Assembly: GCA_002778195.1 (NCBI GenBank)
Contig: PCDI01000003.1
Location: 2,191,913-2,255,912, forward strand
Source of the DNA: Raffaelea ambrosiae
Taxonomy: Eukaryota > Ascomycota > Sordariomycetes > Ophiostomatales > Ophiostomataceae
DNA: 64,000 bases
Reading direction: 5' to 3'
A program made the translations under genes and the position numbers. This document shows positions 36,934-48,313 of the stretch, piece by piece. Within the stretch, counting starts at the first letter, position 1. Each line of letters begins with the position of its first letter. Under the pieces are notes generated by a model that saw only the letters and a program-made list of their open reading frames with translations, made no database searches and had not been told where the DNA came from.

Positions 36934-38155
36934 TTAGACAGGGGTTAGTAAGGCTCGAAGACGACCCGATAGCGGAGCGAGTGAGGAGCTTACGGGGTCG
37001 TGTACGGGAGATTCTTGGAACAGCCCAAAGCGCGATAGGTGCCGGGTGAAAAAGAGAAAAACGCGAGTTACGAAGTACGTGGCTGCGTCGGTTAACGCGC
37101 GCGGGAGAGCCTCAGGCTCAGCGTCATCGGGTAGGTGGGCCCGGGAGGGCGCGAGGAGCGTGTCGAGGGCGCGCAGGAACCGGATCGTACGGTCCACATT
37201 GCCACGGATCAGCCCAGGAACCTGCACAAGAAAGTTAGCAGCGAGCCGACGGCGGAGCGAAGGGAGCCCGACCATATACACTTATGCAAGTTTTGTACAT
37301 CTTCGTGCACCTAGTGCACGCCCCGACCCTGCGCTCGCATTCCAAATCCAGCTTCAAGCAGAGCGACCAAGCGGCGAACGCGCGCCGCACGCACTTATAG
37401 CAGGCAGGATGGTGGACTTCGAGGTCATCTAGACCAAGGTCTATAAGCCGAGCGCCGCTAGTAGGCGTAGACGCAGGGGCGAGGGGCGCAGTAGGGGCAA
37501 CGGCGGCTCGACCTAAGGCGTCGTCGTCTTCGTCGGCGGTAGGCGGGACATAGGCGGGATCTTGGGGGTCCTCGTCCTCATCATCGTCGTCGTCATTATC
37601 ATTGTCATCGTCGTCCTCGTCGTCATCGTCGTCATCCTCGACTTCGACAATCAGACGAGAGGGGCCCGCAGGCGAGACTAGAGCAGGGCTGGGAGGCGGA
37701 TACGGCACCACACGCGAGTTGCTGGCGCTGCGGCTGCGGGTCGAAGAGGCACCGCGGCCTCGAGACAAGGTGTTCCTAGTGCGAGGAGCCCCGCGGGCGG
37801 GACTCACCAGGGAAGCAAGCGTGGAAGAACGACCGCGCGAGGCGCCCGAGGGGCGACGGGTAAGCGTGCTGGGGCTGATCATCCCACGGTCTAACCGCGC
37901 AACGACGTCGGCCTGCCAAGAACTGACACTCTGGCTGCGGCCACTGACGCTGCCCGCACGGGACGCGGCCCCGTGAAGAGAGTTCCCATGCGAGGGGGAA
38001 TTGTTCGCAGGAGAACCAAGGAGCACAGGCACAACCTGACCGGGGCGAGCGCGGCTCGAAGAGCCAGAAGATTGACCGCCAGGCGTTTGCTGCGTGGAGC
38101 TGGCGTGACGCACGGGGGTCGACGGCGGACCGTCGTCATGCTGAGAACCTGCCAT
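36934..38155 (-). CDS. Antisense accessory gene of family A, two exons, function unknown
   Basis: The minus strand is open from ATG 38155 for 292 codons to 37280. A likely 58-nt intron (37279-37222) follows: GTATAT donor, CTAAC branch-like site, TTTCTTGTGCAG acceptor. A second exon runs from 37221 to TAA at 36936-36934 (95 codons). Without splicing the first frame stops at 37235. The product of about 387 residues has a Ser/Arg/Pro-rich N-terminal half and an Asp/Glu tract at about residues 170-195. It also has a Cys-rich block at about 248-291 with CYKC, ECERR and CTRC spacing suggestive of metal binding. The closing TAA and a TAG two codons on fit former Gln and Trp codons, so the original protein was probably longer. 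Extra ORFs near the 3' end are known in some fungal gypsy elements; I cannot name this one. Confidence 0.6.
37222..37279 (-). other. Candidate intron in the antisense accessory gene
   Basis: 58 nt on the minus strand: GTATAT at the 5' end, CTAAC 18 nt before the acceptor end, and CAG at the 3' end. It is phase 0, so exon 1 ends a codon and exon 2 starts GTT. The length and signals are normal for filamentous ascomycetes. Removing it joins two long open frames that are otherwise out of register. Confidence 0.55.
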
Positions 38156-38743
38156 ATTTTGGACCTAGGACCGTCAGCGAGGAGCCAGCGACCCGACAGC
38201 GAGGTACTTACTGAGGGAAAGAAGCTGAGCGAGGCGGGACGCTGGAGGCCCGAAACTGGTGCGCGATCTGAAGAGAGAACTGAGGGACGCGGGACGAAGA
38301 CGACCCGAGACTGGCGCGCAATCTGAAGAAAAGAAAAGAAGCTGCAGGACTGAGGTCCGACGGTGAACCGCGCGAGGAGCGAGCCAGAGACGTGAAGGTG
38401 AAAACTGAGCTGAGCGGAGATCCGGCGCATCGACGTCGGGGCTCTACTGAGGCGTACTGAGGTTGAAAAGAGAAGGAAGGAGAGAGAGAGAGGCGTAGGA
38501 GGGGCGACGAGAAAACTCTGCTTGTGTTTTCCTTTCGTCTGCCTGGCAACGCCCAACCTCCTATTTACTCTACAAACGGAAGGAGCGATCGAGGGCTCGC
38601 GAGGAAGGTGCGCAAGGTGCTGCACGCCGCAGGACCCGCTCCAACACTACGAAGGAGGGCCAGCGCTGAGCGCGCATACGGCCAGACGCCCCGAGCGCCC
38701 TGGGAGCCTACTGCCAACGAGCGTAACCGCACGCTCGAGGACG

Positions 38744-38767
38744 AGCTCTACGAGAGGGGGGGATAAT
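38744..38767 (+). promoter_or_regulatory. Polypurine tract before the 3' LTR of family A
   Basis: GAGAGGGGGGGATAAT immediately precedes the 3' LTR and would prime plus-strand DNA synthesis. The same purine block, with mutations, precedes the LTRs at 8751, 10955 and 57893. Confidence 0.7.
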
Positions 38768-39136
38768 TGTAAGGACATCGCGAGCCTGCTCGGATGCGTG
38801 CCTTGCGAGCAGCCTAAGCACGTGCGGGCGACCTGCCCAAGCACGTGCCAACCTTTAGCGGGGCACGTGACTGTGCAGTCAACGCAAGCCCGAAGCGAGG
38901 TGCGCCACGAGGCGTACGTACGGGCCCCTGGGTGTGGCGCGGAGTTAGGGCTTCGTACGCGGTCTGCAGGCGCCGCGCACAGGCCCCTTGGGAGCCTTCG
39001 ATATAGCGAGGGCCTCCCACCCCTTCGAGAAAAGGGGGATAAGATTTAGTTGTGTAATCTACGAGATCCTACCTTCGTTAATGAGATACCTCTACCTTCT
39101 GCAATCCTCTACCTGACTACAAGTACCACCCTAACA
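38768..39136 (+). repeat. 3' LTR of the best family A copy
   Basis: 369 bp, TGTAAGG to TAACA. It retains C at all 16 positions where the 5' LTR has T, so it is closer to the ancestral sequence. Confidence 0.92.
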
Positions 39137-41020
39137 TTTAATAAACTTAACTTAAGATTATCGTTATATAGAAAATATTTAAACCGTATTGAAAAATTTA
39201 AGTGTTTTTAAAGTTTTATAACTTTTATTTTTATTTAAAAGTACTTTAAAATTATCGCTTTATTAAATAACTTTTTAAAAAGGGAAAAAAAACGAAAAGA
39301 AGTTAAAACGAGTTTGCTTTAATTAAAGACAATATACTTATTTTATCATTTATAAAATAAGTTTATTCGTGTTTTATTATTAAAGCACTTTAACTTAACG
39401 CGTTATTTATAATTTAAAACTAATACGTTAAAGTTTATAAAAACGTGGGTTTTATTTTATTTAAACGATAAAGGTTATTAATACCTTTTTACGTTTGAAT
39501 TTTAAAAGTAAAATGGGTTTAAATTAAAGTATAACACTTTAATTATAAAACAAATAGTTATAAAATCGAAATTTTATTAATTTATATTAATTTACGTGTA
39601 TTTATATAATAATAATAAAAATAAAAAGTAAGTTAAATAGTATATCTTTTTATATTTTAAAATTTTAAAATTAAATATTAAACTAAAAAAATCTAATTTA
39701 ATTAATAGCTTTTTTAAGCTTCGGATTATTAAGAAAGTTAAGTATAAAAAGGTGGTTAAAGCTACTTTTTAGTTTTAAGATACGGTTAATATTTACGAAA
39801 TAAATACTAATTTTATATACTTATTTTAATTACGTTAAAGTTAAAGCGTTTACGGTTTAAAAAGAGTTATTATATAAAACGCTTAATATTAACCATGGAA
39901 AAGTAATACTTTAAACGAGTAAAAAACGTAAAAAAATTCTCGTTTAAGTTTAATAAATTTAAGCTCGTTATTTAAATGCTTTTATTAATAATTACAAAAC
40001 GAATCGTTGTTAAAGCTACGACGATTACTTCCGATTATAACTACTTTTAAGCATTAAAACGTAAGATTAAAAAAAAGATTAAAAAAAAAATAAAGTACGA
40101 GCATTAATAACGGAATATCATAAAACAATATGAAAAGCTTAAATAAAGTATTATAACCGCCGTTATTAACCGTGAGAATATTACGTAAAATAATTTATAT
40201 AATTATTAATATAATACTTTAAGTTAAAAAATAATTATAAATATACCGTTTAACACTCTTTAATTAATATAACCAACTTTATAATGTGTTTTTAATTTTA
40301 ATAACTTTGTTAGAGCTTTAAAAAAGAGATCGTAAAAAGTTATTAACTTTTTAACCCCTGTCGTTAAAAAAAAAAACTAAACGAATAAAAAATAAAAGAG
40401 GTATAAAGTATTAAAATATAAAAAAGCGGGTTTTCTTCGTTTAATAAATAAGTTAACTCGTAAAGTATAATTAATAAGTGTTAAAAGACGATATAAAATA
40501 CATATTAAATTTAATTAAAAGATTTTGAGTTTGAAAAGTAGTAAAAAAAAGTAAATTATTTTATAAATAAAAGTAGCTCGTAAATGAAACCACGCCGTTA
40601 TTATATTAATAAAATAATATAAAAATATAAAACTTAAATAGTGTTTAAAAAGATACGCAAAGGGCTTAATAAGCATGTAAAGATCAAAAAAACAATATAA
40701 TAACTCGAGGTTTTAAAATTAGCGTAATAAAAGCGCGGTAATAAAAAACAAATTTCATCTTTAAACGTTAAAATTTAAAAGATTTATTTACGCGTTTATA
40801 ACGTTAATAACTTAATAAATAGTTTAAAAAAGCGGTACGAAAGCGTTTTACAATTTAAAACCGCGTAGTTTATTAATAATCGTAGTATTAATCGTTAATA
40901 GTTAAAAATAGAATTTAAAAGCGTTAATGAAATGTTATTATAAAAGGGAATAATAAAGTGAAAATACGTATTAATATATATTAAACTTTAATATACGTTA
41001 TGATCGCGACTTAAAGCCCT
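39137..41020 (+). pseudogene. Family A host copy 5, part 3 (RNase H to accessory region)
   Basis: Resumes at the equivalent of about 34090 and runs through RNase H. At about 40067 it jumps to the end of integrase, losing roughly 0.8 kb. It then passes the chromodomain and the start of the accessory region, fading out near 41020-41090. It is strongly RIP-mutated throughout. No 3' LTR is present. Confidence 0.65.
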
Positions 41021-41099
41021 AGTTTATAAATTTTTAATACCGTATTACTTAGTATAGAGTGAATTAAAAACGCTACGAGTTAAAAATAAACTAATACTT

Positions 41100-41735
41100 A
41101 AGACTAATAACATTATTTTAAGAGAGTAACATATCTTTTCATAAAGTTACCTTACGAAACTAGTCACTCGTAATTCGTAACGTATTATATAATTAGTTTT
41201 CTAACCACACCCTTTTTTATAAGATTATTCAAAGTAAGTGTTTTATTTGTAAAAAAGAGTAAAAAGACGTCGAAATAACATTATTAAAAGAATCTAAAAA
41301 CACCAACGTTGAATTTAATATAATATTTAACTCTTTAAATAGTTTAATATCGTCGTTATCGCTCGACTCACCTACTTTGCCGTATTAAGCTTTTTTTTAT
41401 AATAAATTTATCGCACGTTAAGTTAGTCGTTAAACTTTAACTCGAAATCTTTTTTTTAAACACGGTTAAGCTTTTTAATATACTTTTTAACATAATAAAT
41501 ATATCTTTGAAGAAAAAAAACGGCGTTAAAAATATAAAGGCTTTATTACGGACCTTTAAGACGGTACGATTGTTATTAAAAGGGCCGTTTATTTCTTCGT
41601 TCGTTTTTTCGTCTTCGTATACGTCTCCCAAACCGTCTTTCTCGTCGTCGTTATTCGTTACTTCGTTTCGTATTATCGTTTAATATAACTTAATCAATAA
41701 TACTCTTACTTCGGTTTTAAAGTTAGCTTTTAAAA
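41100..41735 (-). repeat. R1 repeat, copy 2, with degenerate minus-strand coding
   Basis: 41100-41365 matches 215-479. Further on, the minus strand is open at 41631-41437 (64 codons, acidic then hydrophobic, including RTVLKVRNKAFIFLTPF). Another stretch at about 41400-41225 aligns with the short R1 ORF of copy 1. Together they suggest one protein-coding unit on the minus strand, broken by stops. I do not recognise its family. It ends where family C begins. Confidence 0.45.
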
Positions 41736-41979
41736 ATAGCTTATTAGAAATAAACGCTTAAACAAACGCTATTATACTCTTAAAAGAAAAAGTAAAGTAA
41801 AAAAGCTTTAAGAAATCTTTAGTAATAAAGAAGGATTTAATCACTACGCGAATATAATACTCCGTAAGTAAATTAAAATAGAAACGAACGTTAATAAAAA
41901 CAATAAAAGCTAACGTACTATAAATCCCCAAATAATACTAAAGATTTAACAAAGTGTTTTAAAAAACACCCAACACTAG

Positions 41980-44720
41980 CTTATCAAAGCACGAACCTTA
42001 AGATTATAAAATACTTTTAAAAAAAAAAGTAGTTAAAATTCTATAAAATCTACAAATTAAACAAAACACAACTTAAAGCACTTAAAGAGTACTTTAACGA
42101 AAATTTAAAAAAGAATATATTAAACTATTTAACTCGTTAATAGGGTATTCGATTTTATTCGTTTTAAAGAAAAACGGAAAACTACGATTATACGTTAATT
42201 ATAAATAATTAAACGATATTATAATTAAAGACCGTTTTATTAATAGTTTATAACACTCGATTTATAAAGCGTATATAATTTAATTCGGATTAAACATAAA
42301 AAAAAATGGAAAACGGCTTTTAAAACGCGATATAGTTACTACGAATACACGGTTATACTTTTTAACTTAACGAATGTACTCGTATCGTTTTAAAATATAA
42401 TTAATAACGTGTTAAAAGAGTACTTAAACATTACGATTATTATATATTTAAACGATATTTTTATTTTTTAAAAACTTAAAGAGTTACGAAAAACATATAT
42501 TAAATTTACGTTTTAAAAAAGTTATAAAACGTAAAACTTTTAATAGAGTTAGAAAAGAGCCACTTTTATTAAAAAAAAAGTCGATTACTTAAGTTATATA
42601 ATAAAGCCGGAATATATACGAATATAAAAAGAAAAGATTTAAATTATTAAAAAATAATAAAAACTAATTAATGTTATAAAAGTTAAGGGATTTTTAAATT
42701 TTATAAACTTTTATTAATAATTCATTTATTAATACGAAAAAATTATACGACTTTTAACAAACTTAACGAAAAGAAACCAAAGGTTTAAATAAATAACGAA
42801 GGAATAAAAAGCATTTAAAGAACTAAAAAAGAGGGTTTTTATAGATTTAATTTTATATAAAGTAGATTTTACGAAGTCGAAACGAACGTATTTAACTATA
42901 TTATTAAAGAATAACTAAGATAAAAAGATAAGTAAAAAAGGTTATACTTTATCGCTTTTTTTTATATAAGTTAAACGAATTAAAACTTAATTATTCTATT
43001 TACGATAAAGAACTTATAGTAATCATTTACGTATTTTAAAAATAGTAACACTATTTAATTAAAGTATAGTAGTAGGTGAAGGTCTTTATTAATTATAAAA
43101 ACTTGATATAATTTACGATAACTAAAGTATTAAATAAACGATAAACCCGTTAAGCGGAATTCTTATTATAATTTAATTTTCGGGTCGCTTATCGTAAGGG
43201 AATAGAAAATGAAAGAGCCGACGCATTTAATAAACGCGTAAATTATTAATAAGAGGTATTATAAAAAGTAATAATACTTTTATAATAAAATTAATAAAGA
43301 GACTTAGTAATATATTAACAACTATTAATCGTATATAAAACTAACATAAACTTTAATTAAAAGAGAGAATTAAAAGAATAATAATAAAGAATAACGGAAA
43401 AAGAAAAAAGAAAAAAGAAGAGTTTCATTATAAAGATATAGTATAATTATTATAATAAGATTTATATACTTAAAGAAAACTAAAAAAACCTTATTAAAAA
43501 CATTTATAAAGCACGAGTTTATAAATACTAAAGAGATAAAGTTATTACGAAACGAATTTAAAAAAAACTATAACTTTTTTAAAATTAGAAAAAATCGTTA
43601 TTAAAGTTATCGAAAACTATAACGTATATAAGAAGAATAAAACGAAGCGTTATAAACTATACGAATTATTAAAACTATTACGAATCCTTATTAAACTATG
43701 AGAATTTATTAACTTAAACTTTATTATAAAACTATTAAAATTTAAAAACAGAATAATTTACGATAGTATTTTTGTTATTATATATAAGCTTACGAAGTAC
43801 GTTTACTTCGTTTTATATAAAGAAGTAAATAACGTAAATAAACTTATATATACGTTTTTAAAGATCGTTTTAACTAATCATAAGCTATTAAATAAAAATA
43901 AACTCTTTAAATTTAAGTTTTAAAAGTCGTTTATAAAATAACTCGAAACGAAGTATAAAATGTTAATAGTATTTTACTTATAAATAAACGAATAAACAAA
44001 AAAAACTAACTAAATCACCGAGTAATACTTACGAAGTTATATAAACCACTCGTAAAACGATTAAGTATAACTACTACTATTAGTATAATTCGTTTATAAT
44101 AGTGCGAATACGGGAACGATTAAAATATTTCCGTTTTACGCTAACTGCGAATTCCATTTAAAAGTATATCGGTAATCGGTGTTAAAAGAAAGCTAAGTAT
44201 AAATAGCTTTATAATATAAAAATATAAAAACCACTTTAAAAGAAACTTAAGAAAATGTAAGAAACTATAATATAATAAGTTAATAAAAAAAGAGTTAAAA
44301 AACTAACTTTAACGAAGGAAAGAGCTATATACCTACTTCGTATAAACATTAAAATTAAAAGATTAAACGATAAACTAAACTATAAAAAGCTTAGTTTATT
44401 TAAAATTAAAAAGAAAATCTTAAAATAGAATTATAAACTTAAGCTATTAAAGGGAATAAAGATTTACCCGATCTTTTACATCTCGTTTTTAAAACTAATA
44501 CTAAAAAACGTTTTAACCGAAATAAATATAAAACTCGATAACGACAATATAAAATATAAAGTGAAAAGAATCGTTAAATATGAAGAAAAAGGGAGATTAG
44601 TTTATTATTTTATTAAATGAAAAGATTACCCGAATTTAAAAAATATATAAAAACTCGTTATAAACTTAACGAATGCTTAATAAAAGCTAAAAAATTATTA
44701 AAAATAAAGAGGTTAACGAA
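41980..44720 (+). pseudogene. pol remnant of family C (RT, RNase H, integrase, chromodomain)
   Basis: RT motifs are readable through the damage. The FVLKKNGKLRL-like block lies near 42158, FKTRYSYYEYTV near 42318, and the YxDD box, now YLND, at 42445-42456. The GFLNFINFY-type end of RT is near 42690. Integrase follows at about 43450-44150. A stretch matching HPVFHVS is near 44468 and a chromodomain-like part is at about 44520-44680. There are many stops. Confidence 0.65.
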
Positions 44721-45429
44721 GGAAAACGAGTTTACGTAAAAAAAAACCCTCATTTTACGAAGGAATCCGTTACGAAAACATTTAAACCCTTTAATATCGC
44801 ACTTTAGTTAATAATGTCAACGGCTTTTAAAGATTAAAACGACGTAATAACTTTAAACTCTTTAATAATTATACGAACCGCCTTTTAACGCTCGCGCTTT
44901 TTAATAACATTTAACTCGTTTAATATTTTTAAATTACGAGCGGTTAAATCTTTCGCTTTTATAACTATCTTTTTTCGTTAACGCTTTAAACGTATTAAAC
45001 GAGCGAAACCCTCGTTAAAAGCTTTTTACGCCGTTAAAAGCTTTTATTCGGTTAGGTTTTCGGCCCTTTTAAAGCGGCGGGATTTAACGAGGAGACGCTT
45101 TATTATACGAAAAATTAAAAAAAAAGATCGTATAAAGAAAAGACACTTAATAAAAAAAAGTAAGCTTCTTCGAGTTATTATAAGAACGCTCGCGTCGAAC
45201 GTAGGTAAAACAACGAGACCCCCCTTTAAACATTCGATAAAAAAAGCTTTTTAAAGAATAAAACGAATATAGTATTACTTTAAAACCTTCGAAATCGATG
45301 AAGTTAATAAAAACGGTACGACGTTACGAAGAGTACGACTTTGAGGCTTGAGGAGATATGGTGAAGGACTTACGAAAAAAAAAAACAAGATTAAGTTTTA
45401 AGGATAAAAACAATGAAGGAGGAGAATAA

Positions 45430-45872
45430 TATTACGACTCGAGTCGCGGCTTTTAGTTAAAACCCTCGTTATTAGCTATAAGCGAATTATAAAGACGGTT
45501 AAAAAAGGTAAAAAGACATATTACGTAACTTATTACATAAGATTATAAAGAATTAGTGATAATTAGTAATAGTTAATAATAGTCAATAATAGTTAATAAT
45601 AGTTATTAATTAAGATTACGAAGTAGTAATTACTTTAAATAAATAAAAGAGTAAGCTCGCTCCCTCGAGCAATAGATAAAAAGAGTTAAACTCTTTAGTA
45701 GTTAATTTAAGTATTTAAGACATTCTTGAATAGCTTTAATAGCTCTCGAACACTCGTACGCACGAATAAAGAAGATAAAACTGCTTTGGTATTGTGAACT
45801 TTAAACTTTAATTATCCTATTAATATAAACCCTTATATAGGTTTATTACTTAAGAAACTAGTGTTTGTTATA
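45430..45872 (+). repeat. 3' LTR of family C
   Basis: Starts TATTACGACTCGAG (TG changed to TA) and ends GTTTGTTATA. It aligns with 60277-60750, sharing GCTCGCTCCCTCGAGCAA and a conserved 3' half. About 30 bp shorter than the other copy; the difference lies in the first half, where this copy has a short repeated TAATAGT motif (about 45565-45605). Confidence 0.75.
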
Positions 45873-46550
45873 TTACTCTTACCTTTATTTCCGTCTTTAT
45901 TTTAACACTTGCTTTCGTTTTAAAGCGAAAGTTAAAATAGTAAAGACGAGAGTTAAATCTTTACCTTTAAAAAAAATTAGCTTCGTTTTCTCTTTATAAG
46001 TTCCTTTTATTTCGTTAATATAATCTTCCTCGTTGACGCGTCGTTGATGTTTCTTTACTAATACTATTAATCGTTTAAAGCTCGTTGTAATACTTTAATT
46101 TTTTTATGCTTTTAAAGAGATGGAGTATAAGATGATAAAGGGTTTAACTCGTTGTTTTCGTTACTTTTACGTAGCCGTTTATATAATAGTAAAATTTCGT
46201 TTACGAATCTTCGTAAGTTTAAGGAGTTGTTATAGTGCTACTATTATTTAACTAAAGTGCCGTTATTTAAGGGTGGGTTTAGTTAGAAAAATCTCTTTTT
46301 ATATTACGTAATCACCGACTCTTAAAAAGTACTTTTAATAAACAGAGATATATACGATAAAAATAAGTATATATTAAGAATTTTTAATACACTAAAAAAA
46401 GCTTTAAAAAAACCAAGTGCATCGAGTCGGTGAGCTTTTTCGGTGTAATCTTCTCTTACCAAAAAGCATCAAATTTAATAATAAACAGCTTTAATACTCT
46501 TTATAACCCTCCGCCGCTAAAAGCCACCTACTAAACAGCTATAAAGACTA
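45873..46550. other. AT-rich spacer with palindromes, no gene seen
   Basis: No match to the named families. It contains a near-perfect palindrome at 45892-45948 and an inverted repeat TCACCGACTC (46312-46321) / GAGTCGGTGA (46424-46433) that could bound a 122-bp element. There is no convincing open frame. Confidence 0.4.
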
Positions 46551-46787
46551 TCTCCTTAAAGACGAAATTATAACTTTCTTATTAATAAACGAATCGATTA
46601 ACTAATACCTCGTAATTAACCCCGTAGTACAAACAAATACATAGAAAAAATACTAAAAATAAAATCACACCCTTTCTCATTGAAAAAAGGTGTCGTATAA
46701 GCAACTACAAAGGATAGAGTCACTGTACAACCTATACAAAAGTTAATAAAGACCCACAAAAAAGTCATAATTTCGTCTTCAAAGAGA
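46551..46787. mobile_element. MITE copy 2 (inverted relative to copy 1)
   Basis: 237 bp flanked by TA (46549-46550 and 46788-46789). Its terminal inverted repeats begin TCTCCTTAAAGACGAAATT on the left, mirrored at the right end. It aligns end to end with the reverse complement of 1906-2145, with RIP-like differences. Confidence 0.8.
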
Positions 46788-47394
46788 TAAAAGCAGTTAA
46801 AGCTTATACGCTAAAGGTATTTTAATATAGTAAATCCTATTAAACTCACGTTTACTTATATAATAAATGCCGCTTTTTTAAATTCCGGGTTTTTATTCAT
46901 GAGTTTAAACGAAGAAAAACAAGCTTTTAAATGATTAATTGCTTTTTTACAGTCGTTGTTTGTTTAAAAGACGGAGTATAACATATTTAATACATAAATA
47001 ACACATATAATTATAATATTTTAAACCTTGCTTTTTTATAATTAACAAAAGAGAGTATTAAAAGGTTATTATAACGATATTATTATAATATTAAATAACG
47101 GCTTTCAACCTCGTACTATTATTAATAAACTCATTAATTAATATAAAAAACTAAAGTATATTTCTTTTAAAAATATTTTAACCTTTTATATTGACATAAA
47201 AAAAGCCGCTTAAAAGAAAGCTACTTATTAAATGGTTATATAAAGTGAATATTTTAAGTATTTTTTTATTTACTTTTATAACGTTCGTAATAAAAATATA
47301 ATTCATTATGTTTTCATTATATTAATAAAAAGGCTTATTTAATAAGCATTTAACGTAATTATAATAAACTATACTTATAAAACAAATAGGTTTA
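46788..47394. other. AT-rich spacer, nothing identified
   Basis: Very AT-rich, no open frame and no match to the repeats described here. Confidence 0.4.
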
Positions 47395-47831
47395 ACCTTC
47401 TAAACGCTTCGCGTAGTCGTTTTTTTACGTTTACTTTCTTTATAAGTTTCGCTTATAGTGTTTTTCGTATTAAAAACACTTTATTTCGAAGCTATGGTGT
47501 TTTTTTAACCCGCGGTCGTAACGTTAATAACTATAAAAACATCGCGAGCTTGCTTAAATACGTGCTTTACGAGCAACTTAAACACGTACGAGCAACCAGC
47601 TTAAGCACGTGCCGCCCTTTAGTGGGGCACGTGACTGCGCAGTCAACGCGGTTACGAGGCGAGGTACGCCGCACGCATAAGTCCTTAAGTGTAGCATAAA
47701 GCTAAAGCTTCGTACGCGGTTTAAAAGCGCCGCGTATAAAGCTTTTTAAAAGCTTTTAATATAATAAAAGCCTCTCACCCCTTTTTTAAAAAAAAAAAAG
47801 AATAAGATTTAATTATATAACTTACGAGATT
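47395..47831. repeat. Family A pieces: reverse 3' fragment and truncated forward LTR
   Basis: 47395-47531 is the reverse complement of part of the accessory region (compare 7840-7990). 47532-47830 is a forward short-type LTR lacking its last 65 or so bases. It is cut by the LTR of the next element at 47831. Confidence 0.65.
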
Positions 47832-48198
47832 ATAAGGGCATCGCGAGCCTGCTCGGATGCGTGCTTTACGAGCAGCCCAAGCACGTACGGGCGACCGGCC
47901 CAAGCACGTGCTACCTCCCAACGGGGCACGTGACTACGCAGTCAACGTAAGTCCGAAGCGAGGTGCGCCACGAAGCGTACGTACAAGCCCTTAGGTATAG
48001 CGCGAAGCTAAGGCTTCGTACGCGGCTTAAGGGCGCCGCGTATAAAGCCCTTAAGAGCCTTCAATATAAGAAGGCCTCTCACCCTTTTAGAAAAAAAAGA
48101 ATAATATTTAGTTATATAATCTACGAAATCCTACCTTCGTTAATAAAATACCTCTATCTTTCGCAATCCTCTATTTAACTACAAGTATTACCCTAATA
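47831..48198 (+). repeat. 5' LTR of copy 7 (short variant)
   Basis: 368 bp, starting TATAAGGGCATCGCGAG and ending CCCTAATA. It is well preserved. Confidence 0.85.
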
Positions 48199-48313
48199 TT
48201 TCTAAATCTTCCACTTAAAGTCTTTTAAAAGATTAAAAAAGATAACACCGAGTACGAAATAGTAAGAACGAAAGTAAACGACGATAACAACCGTTAGTAA
48301 AAACTCTTTATTA

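Larger units (their letters stand above)
31107..39136 (+). mobile_element. Family A Ty3/gypsy element, best-preserved copy (8030 bp)
   Basis: 369-bp LTRs (31107-31475 and 38768-39136) start TGTAAGG and end TAACA. Inside are gag, pol with chromodomain, and a 2.2-kb accessory region with an antisense gene. Flanks TTAAA and TTTAA are an imperfect 5-bp duplication in a site that was already AT-rich. Mutation is light compared with the other copies, but gag and pol contain stops. Pol has two deletions, of 70 bp and about 58 bp, that other copies lack, so this copy could not have moved by its own proteins in its present form. Confidence 0.92.
41736..45872 (+). mobile_element. Family C gypsy element, 5'-truncated copy
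   Basis: Starts at the position equivalent to 63325 in the other family C copy, about 3.05 kb into the element, and continues to a 3' LTR at 45430-45872. The whole of pol from before RT to the chromodomain can be traced but is heavily RIP-mutated. A purine stretch AAGGAGGAGAATAA precedes the LTR. Confidence 0.75.

Noticed and set aside
37891..38625. Minus-strand frame of 244 codons overlapping the accessory gene
   Set aside because: It overlaps the better-supported 306-codon frame in another register, shows no motif and is compositionally a shadow of GC-rich DNA.
38522..39049. Plus-strand frame of 175 codons running into the 3' LTR
   Set aside because: It spans the polypurine tract and most of the LTR, and there is no reason to expect coding there; related LTRs do not keep it open.
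47532..48198. CRISPR-like or satellite array from adjacent repeats
   Set aside because: Only two LTR-length units occur, one truncated, with no spacer pattern; they are LTR-in-LTR insertion products.
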